Of a stretch of 64,000 nt of DNA, positions 24,914-34,685 are shown piece by piece. The stretch is from Ancylobacter oerskovii (GTDB lineage: Bacteria; Pseudomonadota; Alphaproteobacteria; Rhizobiales; Xanthobacteraceae), in contig NZ_JAHBGB010000015.1 of the NCBI RefSeq assembly GCF_018390555.1, positions 1 through 64,000 of the forward strand. The letters run 5' to 3'. Numbering within the stretch: the stretch's first letter is position 1; each line of letters opens with the position of its first letter. The position numbers were made by a program, and so were the translations under genes. Below the pieces are notes generated by a model. That model ran no database searches. It was not told the DNA's origin and worked only from the letters and a program-made list of their open reading frames with translations.

Positions 24914-26296
24914 TCAGACCACCAGGGGGTCGGCGACATGGCCGCCCTCGAGGATGTCGGCGAGCTTGCGCAACGCGGTGACGAGCCTGGCGCGATCCGG
25001 GATGCCGCCAAGTGACAGGCGCACCGCATCCGGCGCCCGCCCCTCGATGCAGAAGGCGTCCGACGGCGTGACGCCCAGCCCTTCCTGCCGCGCCGCCTCG
25101 ATGAGGCGGTGACGGTCCCAATGCGATGGCAACGGCAGCCAGACATGCAGGCCGTTGGGATGTGCCCGCCCTGAAATCGGCAGGATTTCCGCCGCCGCCC
25201 TCTGCCGTTCGGCGGCTTCGCGCCGCACGCCCTCGAGCAGTTCCTCCGCAACGCCGAGACGGATCCAGTGAACGGCCAGGGCCGTCAGCAGCGGCGACGG
25301 CATCAGCACCATGCCTCGCAGCATGGCCACCAGCGCCTCGCCATGGCGTGCCGACGGGGCGACCACGAAGGCGGTGCGCAGGCCGGGCGTCAACGTCTTC
25401 GACAGCGTCGCGACATGATAGGTCCGCTCCGGCGCCAGCGCGGCGAGCGGCGGCGGCGCATCGCCGGCGAGCCGGGCATAGGGATCGTCCTCGATGATCT
25501 GCGCATCCCGCCGCCGCACGATCTCCGCCAGGGCCTCCCGTCGGGCGGCCGAGAGGGTCGCCGTCGTCGGATTCTGGATGGTCGGCGTGAGATAGACGAG
25601 GCGCGCCCCGCTTGCGGCCAGCGTCGCGTCCAGCGCCTCCGGCAACATGCCTTCCGCGTCACCGGCCGCCGCAAGGAGCGTCAGCTCCCGCTGGCGGGCG
25701 GCGGTGCGCAGGCCGGGATAGACCAGCCGGTCCGTCACCACCGCCTCGCCCGGCCGCGCGAGCAGCCCGAGCAACGCCGCCAGCGCCGGCTGGGCGCCGG
25801 GCGAGATGATCACCCGTTGCGGATCGACGGAGCCGAGAAGCGGCGCCAGCCACAAGCCGCCGGCCGACCGGTCGGCAAGCGAGCCGGCGCCGATGTGATA
25901 GCTCATCAGCAGGTCGACATCGGAGCGGCGCAGCACCTCGGCGAGCCCGCTCTCCAGTTTCTCGGCAAGGCGCACGCCCTTGGGCGGCGGCGGAATGTTC
26001 ATCGACAGGTCGAGCAGGAAGGCGGACGCCTCCGGCCGCGCGGCGATGAAGGAGCCGCGCCCGGTCATCGCATCGATGAGACCGCGATGGCGCGCCTCGG
26101 TATAGGCCCGCGTCACCGTGGTCAGGTCGACGCCGAGCCGCCCGGCCAGTTCCCGTTGCGGCGGCAGCCGTTCCCCGGGCCGCAACCCGCCGGCGCGCAC
26201 CGCTTCCTCGATCATCGCCACGATCTGGAGATAGCGCGGGCCGGCGCCGTCGATGAATTCCCGCACCCATGGCAGGGTGAGACGGCTTGTCGCCAT
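24914..26296 (-). CDS. MocR-family regulator with aminotransferase domain (A)
   Basis: Chimeric regulator of 460 residues: GntR-type winged HTH at about 20-85 (PPQRELAGRLGVDLTTVTRAY), then a fold-type I aminotransferase domain. The PLP-binding Lys is expected at K300 (TLSKTLTPG). It also has an NPTT segment and the IIEDDPY motif of this fold. MocR proteins sense PLP or aminated ligands and regulate metabolism or transport rather than transaminate. It is single and faces the DUF983 gene; it lies beside vitamin B6 genes, where a PLP sensor is plausible. An inverted repeat (26317-26346) lies upstream. Confidence 0.88.
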   Translation of the reverse strand: MATSRLTLPWVREFIDGAGPRYLQIVAMIEEAVRAGGLRPGERLPPQRELAGRLGVDLTTVTRAYTEARHRGLIDAMTGRGSFIAARPEASAFLLDLSMNIPPPPKGVRLAEKLESGLAEVLRRSDVDLLMSYHIGAGSLADRSAGGLWLAPLLGSVDPQRVIISPGAQPALAALLGLLARPGEAVVTDRLVYPGLRTAARQRELTLLAAAGDAEGMLPEALDATLAASGARLVYLTPTIQNPTTATLSAARREALAEIVRRRDAQIIEDDPYARLAGDAPPPLAALAPERTYHVATLSKTLTPGLRTAFVVAPSARHGEALVAMLRGMVLMPSPLLTALAVHWIRLGVAEELLEGVRREAAERQRAAAEILPISGRAHPNGLHVWLPLPSHWDRHRLIEAARQEGLGVTPSDAFCIEGRAPDAVRLSLGGIPDRARLVTALRKLADILEGGHVADPLVV

Positions 26297-26316
26297 GTCG
26301 GGGCCTCCCGCAATGA

Positions 26317-26346
26317 TCCATGCATTCCTGGAAATGTCTGCATGGA
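26317..26346. promoter_or_regulatory. Inverted repeat TCCATGCA-N14-TGCATGGA
   Basis: Perfect 8-bp arms with a 14-nt spacer lie 21 nt upstream of the MocR gene A start, in the 99-nt gap before MocR gene B's 3' end. Autoregulation by the MocR protein is the obvious hypothesis, since dyads and direct repeats at such distances are usual for the family. Confidence 0.45.
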
Positions 26347-26395
26347 CAATACCGCCGCGCCGTCCATGGCGCCAGCCTTTCTCGCCACCGGCGAG

Positions 26396-27790
26396 CTAGC
26401 GGCGCAGGGCGGCCGACAGTACCTCCAGCAGCCGCCCGTCCAGCGATTGGGCGACGTTGAAGCGCATATAGCCGCGCGCCGATTGCGACAGGCTGAACAC
26501 GTTGCCGGGCGCCAGCACGACGTTCTGCTTCAGGGCGTCGCGCGCGATGTCGGCGGCGTCGATCTCGTCGGGCAGCCGGCACCACAAGAACATGCCGGCC
26601 TGCGGCTCGACCCAGGGGACGATGCCCAGCCTCCTCAGCCGTCCCCCGACCTCGCGCCGGGCATGGCCGAGCCGGTCGCGAAGCGCCTCCATGTGCTTGC
26701 GGTAGCCGCCGTCGCGCAGCAGGCCATAGACGAGCTCGGCCCCCATGCGGCCACCGCCGAAATTGGTGGCGATCTTGAGATCGATCAGCGCCTCGATCCA
26801 CTCCGCCCGCGCCGCGATGAAGCCGCAGCGCATGGACGCCGACAGCGTCTTGGAGAAGCTGCCGATGTGCACGACGCGCTCCAGCCCGTCAAAGGCGGCG
26901 AGGCGCGGCGCCGGGACATGTTCGAAATCGGCAAAGATGTCGTCTTCGATGATGGTCAGCGCCGCCTGGTCGGCCAGCTTCAGCACGCGATGGGCGACCA
27001 CCGGCGACAGCACCGCGCCGGTGGGGTTATGCAGCGCGGAATTGGTGATGTAGAGCCGCGGCCGGTGTTCGGCGAGCGCTGCGGCGAAGCGTTCCACATC
27101 CGGCCCGCTCGGCGTATAGGGCACCCCGACGATCCTGGCCCGGTGCGCCCGCAGCAGGGCGTGGAAGTTGAAATAGCAGGGATCGTCGACCAGCACGGTG
27201 TCGCCCGGCTCGATCAGCAGCCGGCAAAGCAGATCGATGGCCTGCGTTCCCGATTCGGTGAGCAGGATACGCTCCGGCGACACATCGATCCCCTGCTCGG
27301 CCATGCGGCGGGCGAGCAACTGGCGCAAGGGCGGCAGGCCGAGCGGCGTCCCGTAATCCGTCAGGTCGGCATTTCCGGCCCGCGCCAGCTGCCTCAGGGT
27401 GCGCCGCAGCCCCGCCTGCGGCATCCAGTCGGCCGGCAGCCAGCCGCAGCCCGGCTTCAGCACGGTATCGTCCGCCGCCAGCGACTGGCGGGAGACCCAG
27501 AACGGATCCACCGCCCGGTCGAGCCGCGGGCCGATCTCGGCCATGGACAGCGGCGCCAGCGCGCCGGCGACATAGAAGCCGGATCCGGGCCGCGAGACGA
27601 TCACCCCCTCCGCCACCAGCCGCTCATAGGCTTCCACGATGGTGGAGGTGGACAGGCCCAGGCTTCCCGCCAGCGCGCGAATGGAGGGCAACCGGTCGCC
27701 CGGCGTCAGGCTGCGCCCGGCGATCCGGCCGCGGACCAGTTCCATCACTGCGTCGATGCGGGTTCCCGACGCCTCGATTGCGTTCTCCAT
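26396..27790 (-). CDS. MocR-family regulator with aminotransferase domain (B)
   Basis: Second MocR-type regulator, 464 residues. The HTH lies at about 15-70 (LPSIRALAGSLGLSTSTIVEAYERL), and the aminotransferase domain has expected PLP-Lys K314 (GSFSKTLSASM), HNPTG at 254-258 and IIEDDIF at 280-286. ATG 27790 begins the HTH region directly; extension upstream is unsupported. It is divergent from the DMT transporter gene and shares an 18-bp palindrome with it, so it most likely controls that transporter. It is not a close duplicate of regulator A. Confidence 0.88.
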   Translation of the reverse strand: MENAIEASGTRIDAVMELVRGRIAGRSLTPGDRLPSIRALAGSLGLSTSTIVEAYERLVAEGVIVSRPGSGFYVAGALAPLSMAEIGPRLDRAVDPFWVSRQSLAADDTVLKPGCGWLPADWMPQAGLRRTLRQLARAGNADLTDYGTPLGLPPLRQLLARRMAEQGIDVSPERILLTESGTQAIDLLCRLLIEPGDTVLVDDPCYFNFHALLRAHRARIVGVPYTPSGPDVERFAAALAEHRPRLYITNSALHNPTGAVLSPVVAHRVLKLADQAALTIIEDDIFADFEHVPAPRLAAFDGLERVVHIGSFSKTLSASMRCGFIAARAEWIEALIDLKIATNFGGGRMGAELVYGLLRDGGYRKHMEALRDRLGHARREVGGRLRRLGIVPWVEPQAGMFLWCRLPDEIDAADIARDALKQNVVLAPGNVFSLSQSARGYMRFNVAQSLDGRLLEVLSAALRR

Positions 27791-27819
27791 GGCCCATCCG
27801 TATGGAAACTGCACCCATA

Positions 27820-27837
27820 ACAGTTTGGCCAAACTGT
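27820..27837. promoter_or_regulatory. Perfect 18-bp palindrome, candidate MocR operator
   Basis: ACAGTTTGGCCAAACTGT is a perfect palindrome 30 nt upstream of the regulator start and 66 nt upstream of the DMT transporter. A partial related half (AAACTG at 27806-27811) lies just before it. This layout fits a regulator that controls itself and the divergent transporter. Confidence 0.6.
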
Positions 27838-27902
27838 ATGCCACCGTCTCTGGCCGCACCAGTACCGCCGGGCGATAAGACGCCATTCTCGAGGAGCGGA
27901 AG

Positions 27903-28808
27903 ATGATGCGGGACACGAACCGGGCGGCGAGCGGATGGATCAACGGGCTCATCGGCGTGCTGATCTTCAGCGGCTCGCTGCCCGCGACACGGCTGGCCGT
28001 GGCCGGTTTCGATCCGCTGTTCCTCACCGCCGCCCGCGCCGCCCTTGCCGGGCTGCTGGGGCTGGCGGCGCTGATCGTCTTCCGGCAGCCGCGACCGCGG
28101 CGAGACGATCTCGCGCCGCTCGCCACGGTGGCGCTGGGCGTCGTCATCGGCTTTCCGCTGCTGACGGCGCTGGCCTTGCGCCACATCACCTCGGCCCATT
28201 CGATCGTGTTCATCGGCCTGCTGCCGATGGCGACGGCGATCTTCGGCGTGCTGCGCGGCGGCGAACGCCCCCGGCCGGCCTTCTGGCTGTTCTCCGGGCT
28301 CGGCAGCGCGCTGGTGATCGGCTTCGCGCTCGGGCAGGGCGTCACCGCCGCACCGATAGGCGACGCGCTGATGTTCGCCGCCATCATCGTCTGCGGCCTC
28401 GGCTATGCCGAAGGGGCCCGGCTCTCGCGCCGCCTGGGCGGCTGGCAGGTCATCTCCTGGGCGCTGGTGCTGTGCCTGCCGGTGATGGCGGTCGCGACGC
28501 TGCTGCTCATGCCGCCCTCCTTCGCCGGCATCGCGCCCTCGGCCTGGGCCGGGCTCGCCTATGTCTCGCTGTTCAGCATGCTGATCGGCTTCGTGTTCTG
28601 GTATCGCGGGCTCGCCCAGGGCGGCATCGCCGCCGTCGGCCAGTTGCAGCTGCTGCAACCCTTCTTCGGCCTCGCGCTGGCCGCCGGCCTGCTCGGCGAG
28701 ACGGTGACGCCGCAGATGCTGGCCTCGACCCTCGCGGTGATCCTGTGCGTCGTCGGCGCCCGCCGTTTCGCCGCCGCGCCGCTCACGCGAGGAGAGAATG
28801 CACGATGA
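27903..28808 (+). CDS. EamA/DMT family transporter
   Basis: Inner-membrane carrier of 301 residues with about ten hydrophobic segments in two EamA repeats (first half starting at GWINGLIGVLIFSGSLPATRLAV, of which the SGSLPATRLAV motif is the family hallmark). DMT proteins export or import small metabolites. The substrate is unknown. Two start codons (27903, 27906) follow a GGAG site. It is divergent from MocR regulator B and its last 26 nt overlap the convergent TetR gene. Confidence 0.85.
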   Translation: MMRDTNRAASGWINGLIGVLIFSGSLPATRLAVAGFDPLFLTAARAALAGLLGLAALIVFRQPRPRRDDLAPLATVALGVVIGFPLLTALALRHITSAHSIVFIGLLPMATAIFGVLRGGERPRPAFWLFSGLGSALVIGFALGQGVTAAPIGDALMFAAIIVCGLGYAEGARLSRRLGGWQVISWALVLCLPVMAVATLLLMPPSFAGIAPSAWAGLAYVSLFSMLIGFVFWYRGLAQGGIAAVGQLQLLQPFFGLALAAGLLGETVTPQMLASTLAVILCVVGARRFAAAPLTRGENAR

Positions 28809-29469
28809 GATCCGCGACATGGGCGCGGCGCTCGTCGAGCTCGGCCTTGCTCTGCAGGTTGCGGTCGAGGATCACCGACAGGGTGAACTGGTTGGAAAAA
28901 TAGAAATAGGACAGGCCGGCGATCGAGATCCACAGCTGCGCCGGATCCACGCCGGCCCGGAACACGCCGGCGGCCACGCCGCGGTCGAGAATCGCCGTCA
29001 GCATGCCGATCAGCGGCGAATGCAGGCCCTTCACCCGCGCCGACTCCTTCAGGTGCCGCGCCTGGTGCAGATTCTCGCTGTTGAGCAGGTTGATGAAGGT
29101 GCGGTCGCCGATGAAGGAATCGAAGGTGAAGGTCACCAGCGCCCGCATCGCCTCCACCGGCGCCAGCTCGTCGAGATGCAGCGCCACCTCGGACATGCGG
29201 GCACGCTCATAGGCAGCCTCCAGCACCGCCAGCCACAGGCCGCGCTTGGAGCCGAAATAATGGTAGATCATCCGCCGGTTGGCGCCCGAGCGCGAGGCGA
29301 TGGCGTCGATGCCGGCGCCGGCGAAGCCACGGGCGGAGAATTCCACCGTGGCGGCGGCGAGGATGCTGGCGCGGGTGCGCTCCGGGTCGCGGGCGCGCAC
29401 CTCGCGCGGCGCCTCCGCCGTCCCGTCCTCGAGAGGACGAAGCTTGCTCCCCGCTGCCATCTCGCTCAT
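28783..29469 (-). CDS. TetR/AcrR family regulator
   Basis: Regulator of 228 residues. The TetR HTH lies at about 29-75 (RASILAAATVEFSARGFAGAG and the recognition segment NRRMIYHYFGSKRGLW, given here in part). The all-helical C-terminal half fits the TetR_C type. ATG 29469 follows no strong ribosome-binding site, but the HTH starts at the usual distance. It overlaps the DMT gene end by 26 nt in convergent orientation and precedes the sugar-type operon, which it could regulate. Confidence 0.85.
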   Translation of the reverse strand: MSEMAAGSKLRPLEDGTAEAPREVRARDPERTRASILAAATVEFSARGFAGAGIDAIASRSGANRRMIYHYFGSKRGLWLAVLEAAYERARMSEVALHLDELAPVEAMRALVTFTFDSFIGDRTFINLLNSENLHQARHLKESARVKGLHSPLIGMLTAILDRGVAAGVFRAGVDPAQLWISIAGLSYFYFSNQFTLSVILDRNLQSKAELDERRAHVADLIVHSLLA

Positions 29470-29512
29470 GTCCCTGCCTCCCGTTTTCCCGGCCGGAAGG
29501 CTTCCGGCCTTC

Positions 29513-30415
29513 CTATACGACGGAGCGATGACGGGCGATACAGGTGGACAGCACCTCGTCCATCGGCAGGCTCCACCAGCGCTCGGAGAAGATCTCCACC
29601 TCGCTGAAGCCGGCATAGCCGACCGCCTCCACCTGCGCGCGGATGCCCTTCAGGTCGATGACGCCGTCGCCCATCATGCCGCGGTCGTTCAGTATGTCGG
29701 CCATCGGCACCAGCCAGTCGCACACGTGATAGGCGAGCAGCCGGTCGGCGCCGCAGCGGGCGATCTGGGCGGAGAGTTCCGGGTCCCACCAGACGTGGAA
29801 CAGGTCGACGGCGACCCCGAGCCGGCCGGTGCGGGACAGATCGAGCCGGTCGCAAATGTCGAGCGCCTGCCCGGTGGTGTTCACGCAGGCGCGGTCGGCG
29901 GCATACATCGGGTGCAGCGGCTCGATGGCGAGCTTCATGCCGGCCTTGGCGGCATAGTCGAGCAACGTGCCGATGCCGTCTTCCACCATGGCGCGGGCGC
30001 CACCGATGTCCCGGGACGGCGCCGAGCCGGGCCGCGAGAACTGCGGCAGGCCGCCCACCACGAGCACCAGGCAGGGCGCGCCGAGCGCCGCCGCCTCGTC
30101 CACCGCCCGGCGGTTGTCGTCCTGCACCTCGGCAAGGCGGGCCGGATCGGCGGGGAACATGCCGCCCCGGCAATAGCCGGAGAGCTTCAGCCCGGTCTCG
30201 CGCACCGCCTTCACCGCACGGTCCAGCCCGACGCTCGCCACCTGGTCCCGCCAGGGCGAGATGGCCGGGATCTCCGCCCGGGCGCAGGCATCGACGATGG
30301 CGAGGAGATCGCCCTGCCGGCGCACGGTCGCGGTGTTGATGGAAAGCTGCCGGTGATCCGCGGAAAAGTCGCGCAGGACGGAGCCGGTGGCGGCGGGAGA
30401 GGTGTGCTGGCCCAT
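29513..30415 (-). CDS. Xylose isomerase-like TIM-barrel protein
   Basis: Sugar phosphate isomerase/epimerase family protein of 300 residues (AP endonuclease 2-like TIM barrel). Conserved metal-site elements include AIEPLHP at about 165-171, VDLFHVWWD, AYHVCDW and a C-terminal EIFSERWW. Such enzymes isomerise or epimerise keto-sugars or dehydrate inosose-like compounds. It follows the dehydrogenase operon on the same strand after a 454-nt gap that holds a repeat element, so it may be transcribed separately. Substrate unknown. Confidence 0.82.
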   Translation of the reverse strand: MGQHTSPAATGSVLRDFSADHRQLSINTATVRRQGDLLAIVDACARAEIPAISPWRDQVASVGLDRAVKAVRETGLKLSGYCRGGMFPADPARLAEVQDDNRRAVDEAAALGAPCLVLVVGGLPQFSRPGSAPSRDIGGARAMVEDGIGTLLDYAAKAGMKLAIEPLHPMYAADRACVNTTGQALDICDRLDLSRTGRLGVAVDLFHVWWDPELSAQIARCGADRLLAYHVCDWLVPMADILNDRGMMGDGVIDLKGIRAQVEAVGYAGFSEVEIFSERWWSLPMDEVLSTCIARHRSVV

Positions 30416-30869
30416 GACGGGTTTCCTCGGCGGTCTGTTGGCACGGATTGTGGGTCGGCTGGGCTAACGGAACAGCAGGGTTTTGGGGTGGCACGGCTTG
30501 CATTCGAGGTCGGACCGGAGGCTCCGGGGCGACCGGCTCCCTCTCCCCGCGGGGGAGAGGGGTGGGGTGAGGGGCCTCGCCGCTCGCCGGATCGCGACGC
30601 GCGCTCCCCCTTGCTCATCCACTTCACGGGCTGCACTTTCGTCGAAGCCGGAGAGATCCAGCTCCGACCCTGACGGTACCGAACCCGGGACTGGCCAGGT
30701 TCCGGGTGGCCGGATGTTCCCGGCTGCGATCTGGGGGAGGCAGGCGCGGCCGCCGATCCAGAGTCTTGGAGCGTCCCCCCTCACCCCACCCCTCTCCCCG
30801 TCGGGGAGAGGGAGCCGGGCGCGCTGGGTGTCAGCGTAGTGAGACGCCGGGCCTGATGGTTCTCCGCCC
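30416..30869. other. 454-nt gap holding an inverted-repeat-bounded element
   Basis: No gene is evident. The gap is mostly occupied by the pair of 42-nt inverted repeats at 30533-30818 and the sequence between them. Confidence 0.5.
30533..30818. repeat. Pair of 42-bp inverted repeats enclosing ~200 nt
   Basis: The left copy (30533-30574) and the right copy (30777-30818, inverted) match at 40 of 42 positions. The core is CTCCCTCTCCCC...GGGGAGAGGGGTGGGGTGAGGGG, each copy itself a hairpin. The 200 nt between contain no gene. Copies of such GAGGGGAG-rich hairpins are dispersed in many alphaproteobacterial genomes. Two inverted copies could also arise from a small mobile element. Confidence 0.65.
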
Positions 30870-32066
30870 TCACGCCTCCACGCCGCGCACCGCGAGCACC
30901 GCCTTCATCCGCGCTGCCGCTAGGTCCGGGTCGGCCAGCAGACCGGCGCGGTCGGCGAGGCGGAACAGCTCGGCGAGATGCAGCGTCGAGCGCGTGCTCT
31001 CCTGCCCGCCCACCATGGTGAAATGGTCCTGATGGCCGTTGAGATAGGCCATGAACACCACCCCGGTCTTGTAGAAGCGGGTCGGCGCCTTGAAGATGTG
31101 CCGCGACAGCGGCACGGTCGGCTCGAGAATGTCGTCGAACGTCGTCCGGTCGCCGGCCGCCAGAGCCACCAGCGCCGCCGAGGCGGCCGGGGCGATGGCG
31201 TCGAAGATGCCGAGCAGCGCGTCGGAATGGCCGTGATCGTCGCCGGCGATCAGCTCGGCATAGTTGAAGTCGTCGCCGGTATACATGCGCACGCCGGGCG
31301 CGAGGCGCCGGCGCATGGCGATCTCCTTGTCCTTGTCGAGCAGGGAGATCTTCACGCCGTCGACCTTGGCGGCATGGGCGTTGATCACCGCGACCGCCGT
31401 GTCCATGGCGCGGTCCGGGTCGGCGTCGCCCCAATAGCCGGCCAGCGCCGGGTCGAACATGTCGCCCAGCCAGTGGATGATCACCGGCTCGGCCACCTGC
31501 GACAGGATCCGGTCATAGACCCGCACATAGTCGTCCGGCGAGGTCGCCACCTTCGCCAGCGCCCGCGAGGCCATGAGGATGATGCGCCCGCCGACGCCCT
31601 CGACGGCGGCGACCTGCTCCTCATAGGCGCGGATGACGTCGTCGAGGCTTTTGGCGTTTTCCGGCGCCAGATGGTCGGTGCCGGCACCGGAGGAGACGAG
31701 GCCGGGCTCGGAGCGCGCCTTCGACGCCTCCACAGAGCGGCGGATCAGCTCCAGCGAGGTCGGCCAATCCAGCCCCATGCCGCGCTGGGCGGTGTCCATG
31801 GCTTCGGCGACGCCGAGGCCGAGGTCCCACAGATGCTCGCGGAAGGCGATGGTGCGGTCCCAGTCCACCGCCGCCGTCAGCCACGGATCGACATCGGCGA
31901 GCGGGTCGGCCACCACATGGCCGGCCGAGAAGGCGATGCGGTTCATCGGGCCGGCCGGACGATCCGGGAAATCGCGCGGCGCCGAGAGGCGGAACGTCTC
32001 CAGCCCACCGCCGGCCGCCGGCAGACGCAGCGACAGGGCGGTGAGCGTGCGGTCAATGGAGTTCAT
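30870..32066 (-). CDS. DUF993 family protein (dihydrodipicolinate synthase-like TIM barrel)
   Basis: A 398-residue DUF993 protein, a family annotated as related to dihydrodipicolinate synthase-type aldolases. The central part has the class I aldolase-like pattern with a candidate Schiff-base Lys in DGVKISLLDKDKE and several acidic residues around. No reaction has been established for the family that I can name. It is 12 nt upstream of no gene and 13 nt downstream of the dehydrogenase gene on the same strand, so it is in the operon. A sugar-acid retro-aldol role is inference. Confidence 0.75.
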   Translation of the reverse strand: MNSIDRTLTALSLRLPAAGGGLETFRLSAPRDFPDRPAGPMNRIAFSAGHVVADPLADVDPWLTAAVDWDRTIAFREHLWDLGLGVAEAMDTAQRGMGLDWPTSLELIRRSVEASKARSEPGLVSSGAGTDHLAPENAKSLDDVIRAYEEQVAAVEGVGGRIILMASRALAKVATSPDDYVRVYDRILSQVAEPVIIHWLGDMFDPALAGYWGDADPDRAMDTAVAVINAHAAKVDGVKISLLDKDKEIAMRRRLAPGVRMYTGDDFNYAELIAGDDHGHSDALLGIFDAIAPAASAALVALAAGDRTTFDDILEPTVPLSRHIFKAPTRFYKTGVVFMAYLNGHQDHFTMVGGQESTRSTLHLAELFRLADRAGLLADPDLAAARMKAVLAVRGVEA

Positions 32067-32078
32067 GACGCGCCCCGC

Positions 32079-33263
32079 TCACTCGGCAGCCCGGAGCACG
32101 GCGTGCTCGGACTCTTCCAGGCTCGGCACGTCGATCCAGCGGCGCTCCTTCCAGCTCTGCAGCGCGCATTCGACGAGCTGCACGCCCTTGGCGCCCTCGC
32201 GCAGCGTGTATTTGTAGGGCGCGCCCTCCACGACGTGGCGGACGAACATCTCCCACTGCACCTTGAAGCCGTTGTCGTAGACGAGGTTGTCCGGCACCGT
32301 CTGCCAGTCCGAATAGAAGTCCATGGTCTGCTTCTGGTCGGGGTTCCACACCGGGCGCGGCGTGGCGGTGCGCGGCTGGATCACGCAGTCGGACAGGCCG
32401 GCCACCGCCGAGCCATGCGTGCCGTCGACCTGGAAGGTGACGAGGTCGTCGCGATAGACGCGGGTCGCCCAGGACATGTTGATATGGGCGATGGCGCCGC
32501 CTTCCAGCTCGAAGGTGGCATAGGCGGCGTCGTCGGCAGTGGCCTCATAGGCCTTGCCGGTCTCGTCGACGCGGCTCGGGATGTGGGTGGTGCCGAGGCA
32601 GGACACCGACTTCACCTCGCCGAAGCAATTGTCGAGCACGTAGCGCCAGTGGCAGACCATGTCGAGGATCATGCCGCCGCCGTCCTGCGTACGGTAGTTC
32701 CACGACGGGCGCTGCGCCGGCTGGCCCCAATCGCCCTCGAACACCCAATAGCCGAACTCGCCGCGCACCGAGAGGATGCGGCCGAAGAAGCCCGAATCGC
32801 GCAGCATGCGCAGCTTCTGCAGGCCGGGCAGGAACAGCTTGTCCTGCACCGCGCCGTTCTTCACGCCGGCCTCCTCGGCGAGCTTGCAGATGCGCACCGC
32901 CTCGGGAAGGTTGGTGGCGATCGGCTTCTCGCAATAGACATGCTTGCCGGCGCGGATCGCCTTCTCCAGGAGCGCAGGGCGCATCTGGGTGGTGGCGGCG
33001 TCGAAGAAGATCTCGTTCGTCGGGTCGGCCAGCGCGGCGTCGAGATCGGTGGTGAAGCGCTCGATGCCGTACTCTTTCGCCAGCGCCTCGATCTTCTCGG
33101 CGTTGCGGCCGACGAGGATCGGGTCGAGCTGCACCCTGGAGCCGTCGGAGAGCGTCACGCCGCCCTGCGCGCGGATCGCCACCACCGAGCGGATGAGGTG
33201 CTGGTTCATGCCCATGCGGCCGGTGATGCCGTTCATGATGATGCCGAGGCGTTGCGCGCTCAT
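32079..33263 (-). CDS. Gfo/Idh/MocA family oxidoreductase
   Basis: NAD(P)-dependent dehydrogenase of 394 residues. It has an N-terminal Rossmann domain ([15 protein letters not shown]), the YCEKPIA motif with the catalytic Lys, and a C-terminal alpha/beta dimerisation domain with the CHW...D segment. Members oxidise sugars, inositols or their derivatives. It overlaps the enolase-superfamily gene by 4 nt and precedes DUF993 by 12 nt. The substrate is unknown. Confidence 0.88.
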   Translation of the reverse strand: MSAQRLGIIMNGITGRMGMNQHLIRSVVAIRAQGGVTLSDGSRVQLDPILVGRNAEKIEALAKEYGIERFTTDLDAALADPTNEIFFDAATTQMRPALLEKAIRAGKHVYCEKPIATNLPEAVRICKLAEEAGVKNGAVQDKLFLPGLQKLRMLRDSGFFGRILSVRGEFGYWVFEGDWGQPAQRPSWNYRTQDGGGMILDMVCHWRYVLDNCFGEVKSVSCLGTTHIPSRVDETGKAYEATADDAAYATFELEGGAIAHINMSWATRVYRDDLVTFQVDGTHGSAVAGLSDCVIQPRTATPRPVWNPDQKQTMDFYSDWQTVPDNLVYDNGFKVQWEMFVRHVVEGAPYKYTLREGAKGVQLVECALQSWKERRWIDVPSLEESEHAVLRAAE

Positions 33264-34663
33264 GCGAAGATCTCCTGTGAGGCGAAGGGCGTGGTGAGTG
33301 GCGCCAGCGCATCCCAATCGGGCGCGGCGCCACTGGCGAAGCCCGGCCCGGCGAGCAGCCGGGCAGCGGGCAGGGTTGCGGTGCGGGTGGAGAGGCGCAG
33401 GCCGTCCGGTCCCGCCTCGTAGAGTTCGGGGAAGGCGCGGGCGAAGCCCTGCGCCTCAGGCTCCGGCGCCGGTCCGAAGCCGGCGACGTAATGGTGACCG
33501 TTGCGCTCGACATGGGTCAGGCCCAGCGCGGCGACCAGCGCGGTGTCCTGCTGCACGCCAAGGCCCGGCTGGCAGGTCAAGTCCTCGCCGGTGAGCACAT
33601 AGCCCCCGCCATGGCGACGGTTCAGCCGCGCCACGCGGGCGGCGTTCAGCACCGCCTTGTAGAGACCCTTGCAGGATTTCGACGATACGCCGCGATAGCC
33701 GCGCGCCACCGCGCGGGGAAAGGCGTCGGTGCTGTCGTCGGCCTCGTCGATGATCACCGGCACGCGCAGCGCGGCGGCATCGAGCGGCGTCTCGAAGGTG
33801 GTGCGGCGGTCATAGGGCTGCTCGATATGGATCAGCCGGTCGAAGAACCGCGCCAGCGCCGGGTCGTCCTCCAGCGTCGCCGCCAGCAAGGCGAGGCGCG
33901 GCGGGTCATATTGCTCGTTGGCGTCGAGGCTGGCGGCATAGTCCGGCACCCGCGCCTCCAGCAATGCCGCGATCGCCCGCAGCCGCGCGAGATCGCCGGC
34001 GACATCGCCGCCGATCTTGATCTTGAAGTAGCGCAGCGGCGCCTGCGCAATCTCCTCGGCGAGGCTGCCCGGCCCTTCGATGGCATCGGCGAGCCCAACC
34101 GTGTGGCGCAGCGCCACTTCCCCCGCCGGGGAAAGACCCGCGAGGAAATCCTCGATCTCCACCATGTCGAGGTCCGGCGTCAGCCGGGCGTCGATGCCGG
34201 CCACGTTGCGCCGCAATCCCTCGGCGAGGCCGATGCCGAGGCCCTTCAGCAGCGCGTCGAGCACCGCCTTGTCGATCAGCGCCACGCCGAAATTGCCGGC
34301 CAGCCGGGCGATCCCCGCCCCTTGCGCCCAGCGGGTCTGGCGCGCCAGCGCCGCCGCATGATGGCCGAAGGCGGTGTCCGCCTCGCCATTGGCGCCGAAC
34401 ACGCCGGACGCCGCCGCGAGACTGGCGCGCAGGTCGTCTATGGTCCGCGACGGCGATTTCGCCGGATCCTTGTCGAACCATTTCGGCATCATCATTTCGG
34501 CCGACACGCCCTCGACCCGCCCGATACCCGGCAGGTCGATCGCCACGCGCAGATAAGCCTGCGGCGCCGCCTCCACCGCCACCGCGCCGAAGCGGAACGG
34601 GTGGGCGAAGGGCATCATCCGCTCAAAGGCCTCGATGCGTGTAATGGTGAAGCGGGGCGCCAT
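33260..34663 (-). CDS. Enolase-superfamily (mandelate racemase/MLE) protein
   Basis: Enolase-superfamily member of 467 residues, longer than the usual 350-400. Candidate barrel residues are the Lys pair in FKIKIGGD, Asp/Asn in SLDANEQY, an acid in VIIDEADD, and a Lys in VSSKSCKG; a Mg2+-dependent proton-abstracting reaction is expected. The family includes sugar-acid dehydratases and racemases, but the N-terminal capping domain here is long. It is 22 nt downstream of the ABC ATPase stop and overlaps the dehydrogenase (ATGA). Substrate unassigned. Confidence 0.8.
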   Translation of the reverse strand: MAPRFTITRIEAFERMMPFAHPFRFGAVAVEAAPQAYLRVAIDLPGIGRVEGVSAEMMMPKWFDKDPAKSPSRTIDDLRASLAAASGVFGANGEADTAFGHHAAALARQTRWAQGAGIARLAGNFGVALIDKAVLDALLKGLGIGLAEGLRRNVAGIDARLTPDLDMVEIEDFLAGLSPAGEVALRHTVGLADAIEGPGSLAEEIAQAPLRYFKIKIGGDVAGDLARLRAIAALLEARVPDYAASLDANEQYDPPRLALLAATLEDDPALARFFDRLIHIEQPYDRRTTFETPLDAAALRVPVIIDEADDSTDAFPRAVARGYRGVSSKSCKGLYKAVLNAARVARLNRRHGGGYVLTGEDLTCQPGLGVQQDTALVAALGLTHVERNGHHYVAGFGPAPEPEAQGFARAFPELYEAGPDGLRLSTRTATLPAARLLAGPGFASGAAPDWDALAPLTTPFASQEIFA

Positions 34664-34685
34664 CGGCTCAGTCCAGCTGTCCGTT

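Noticed and set aside
30978-33422. Long open frame opposite DUF993 and Gfo/Idh genes
   Set aside because: Shadow of two real genes; composition typical of complement frames.
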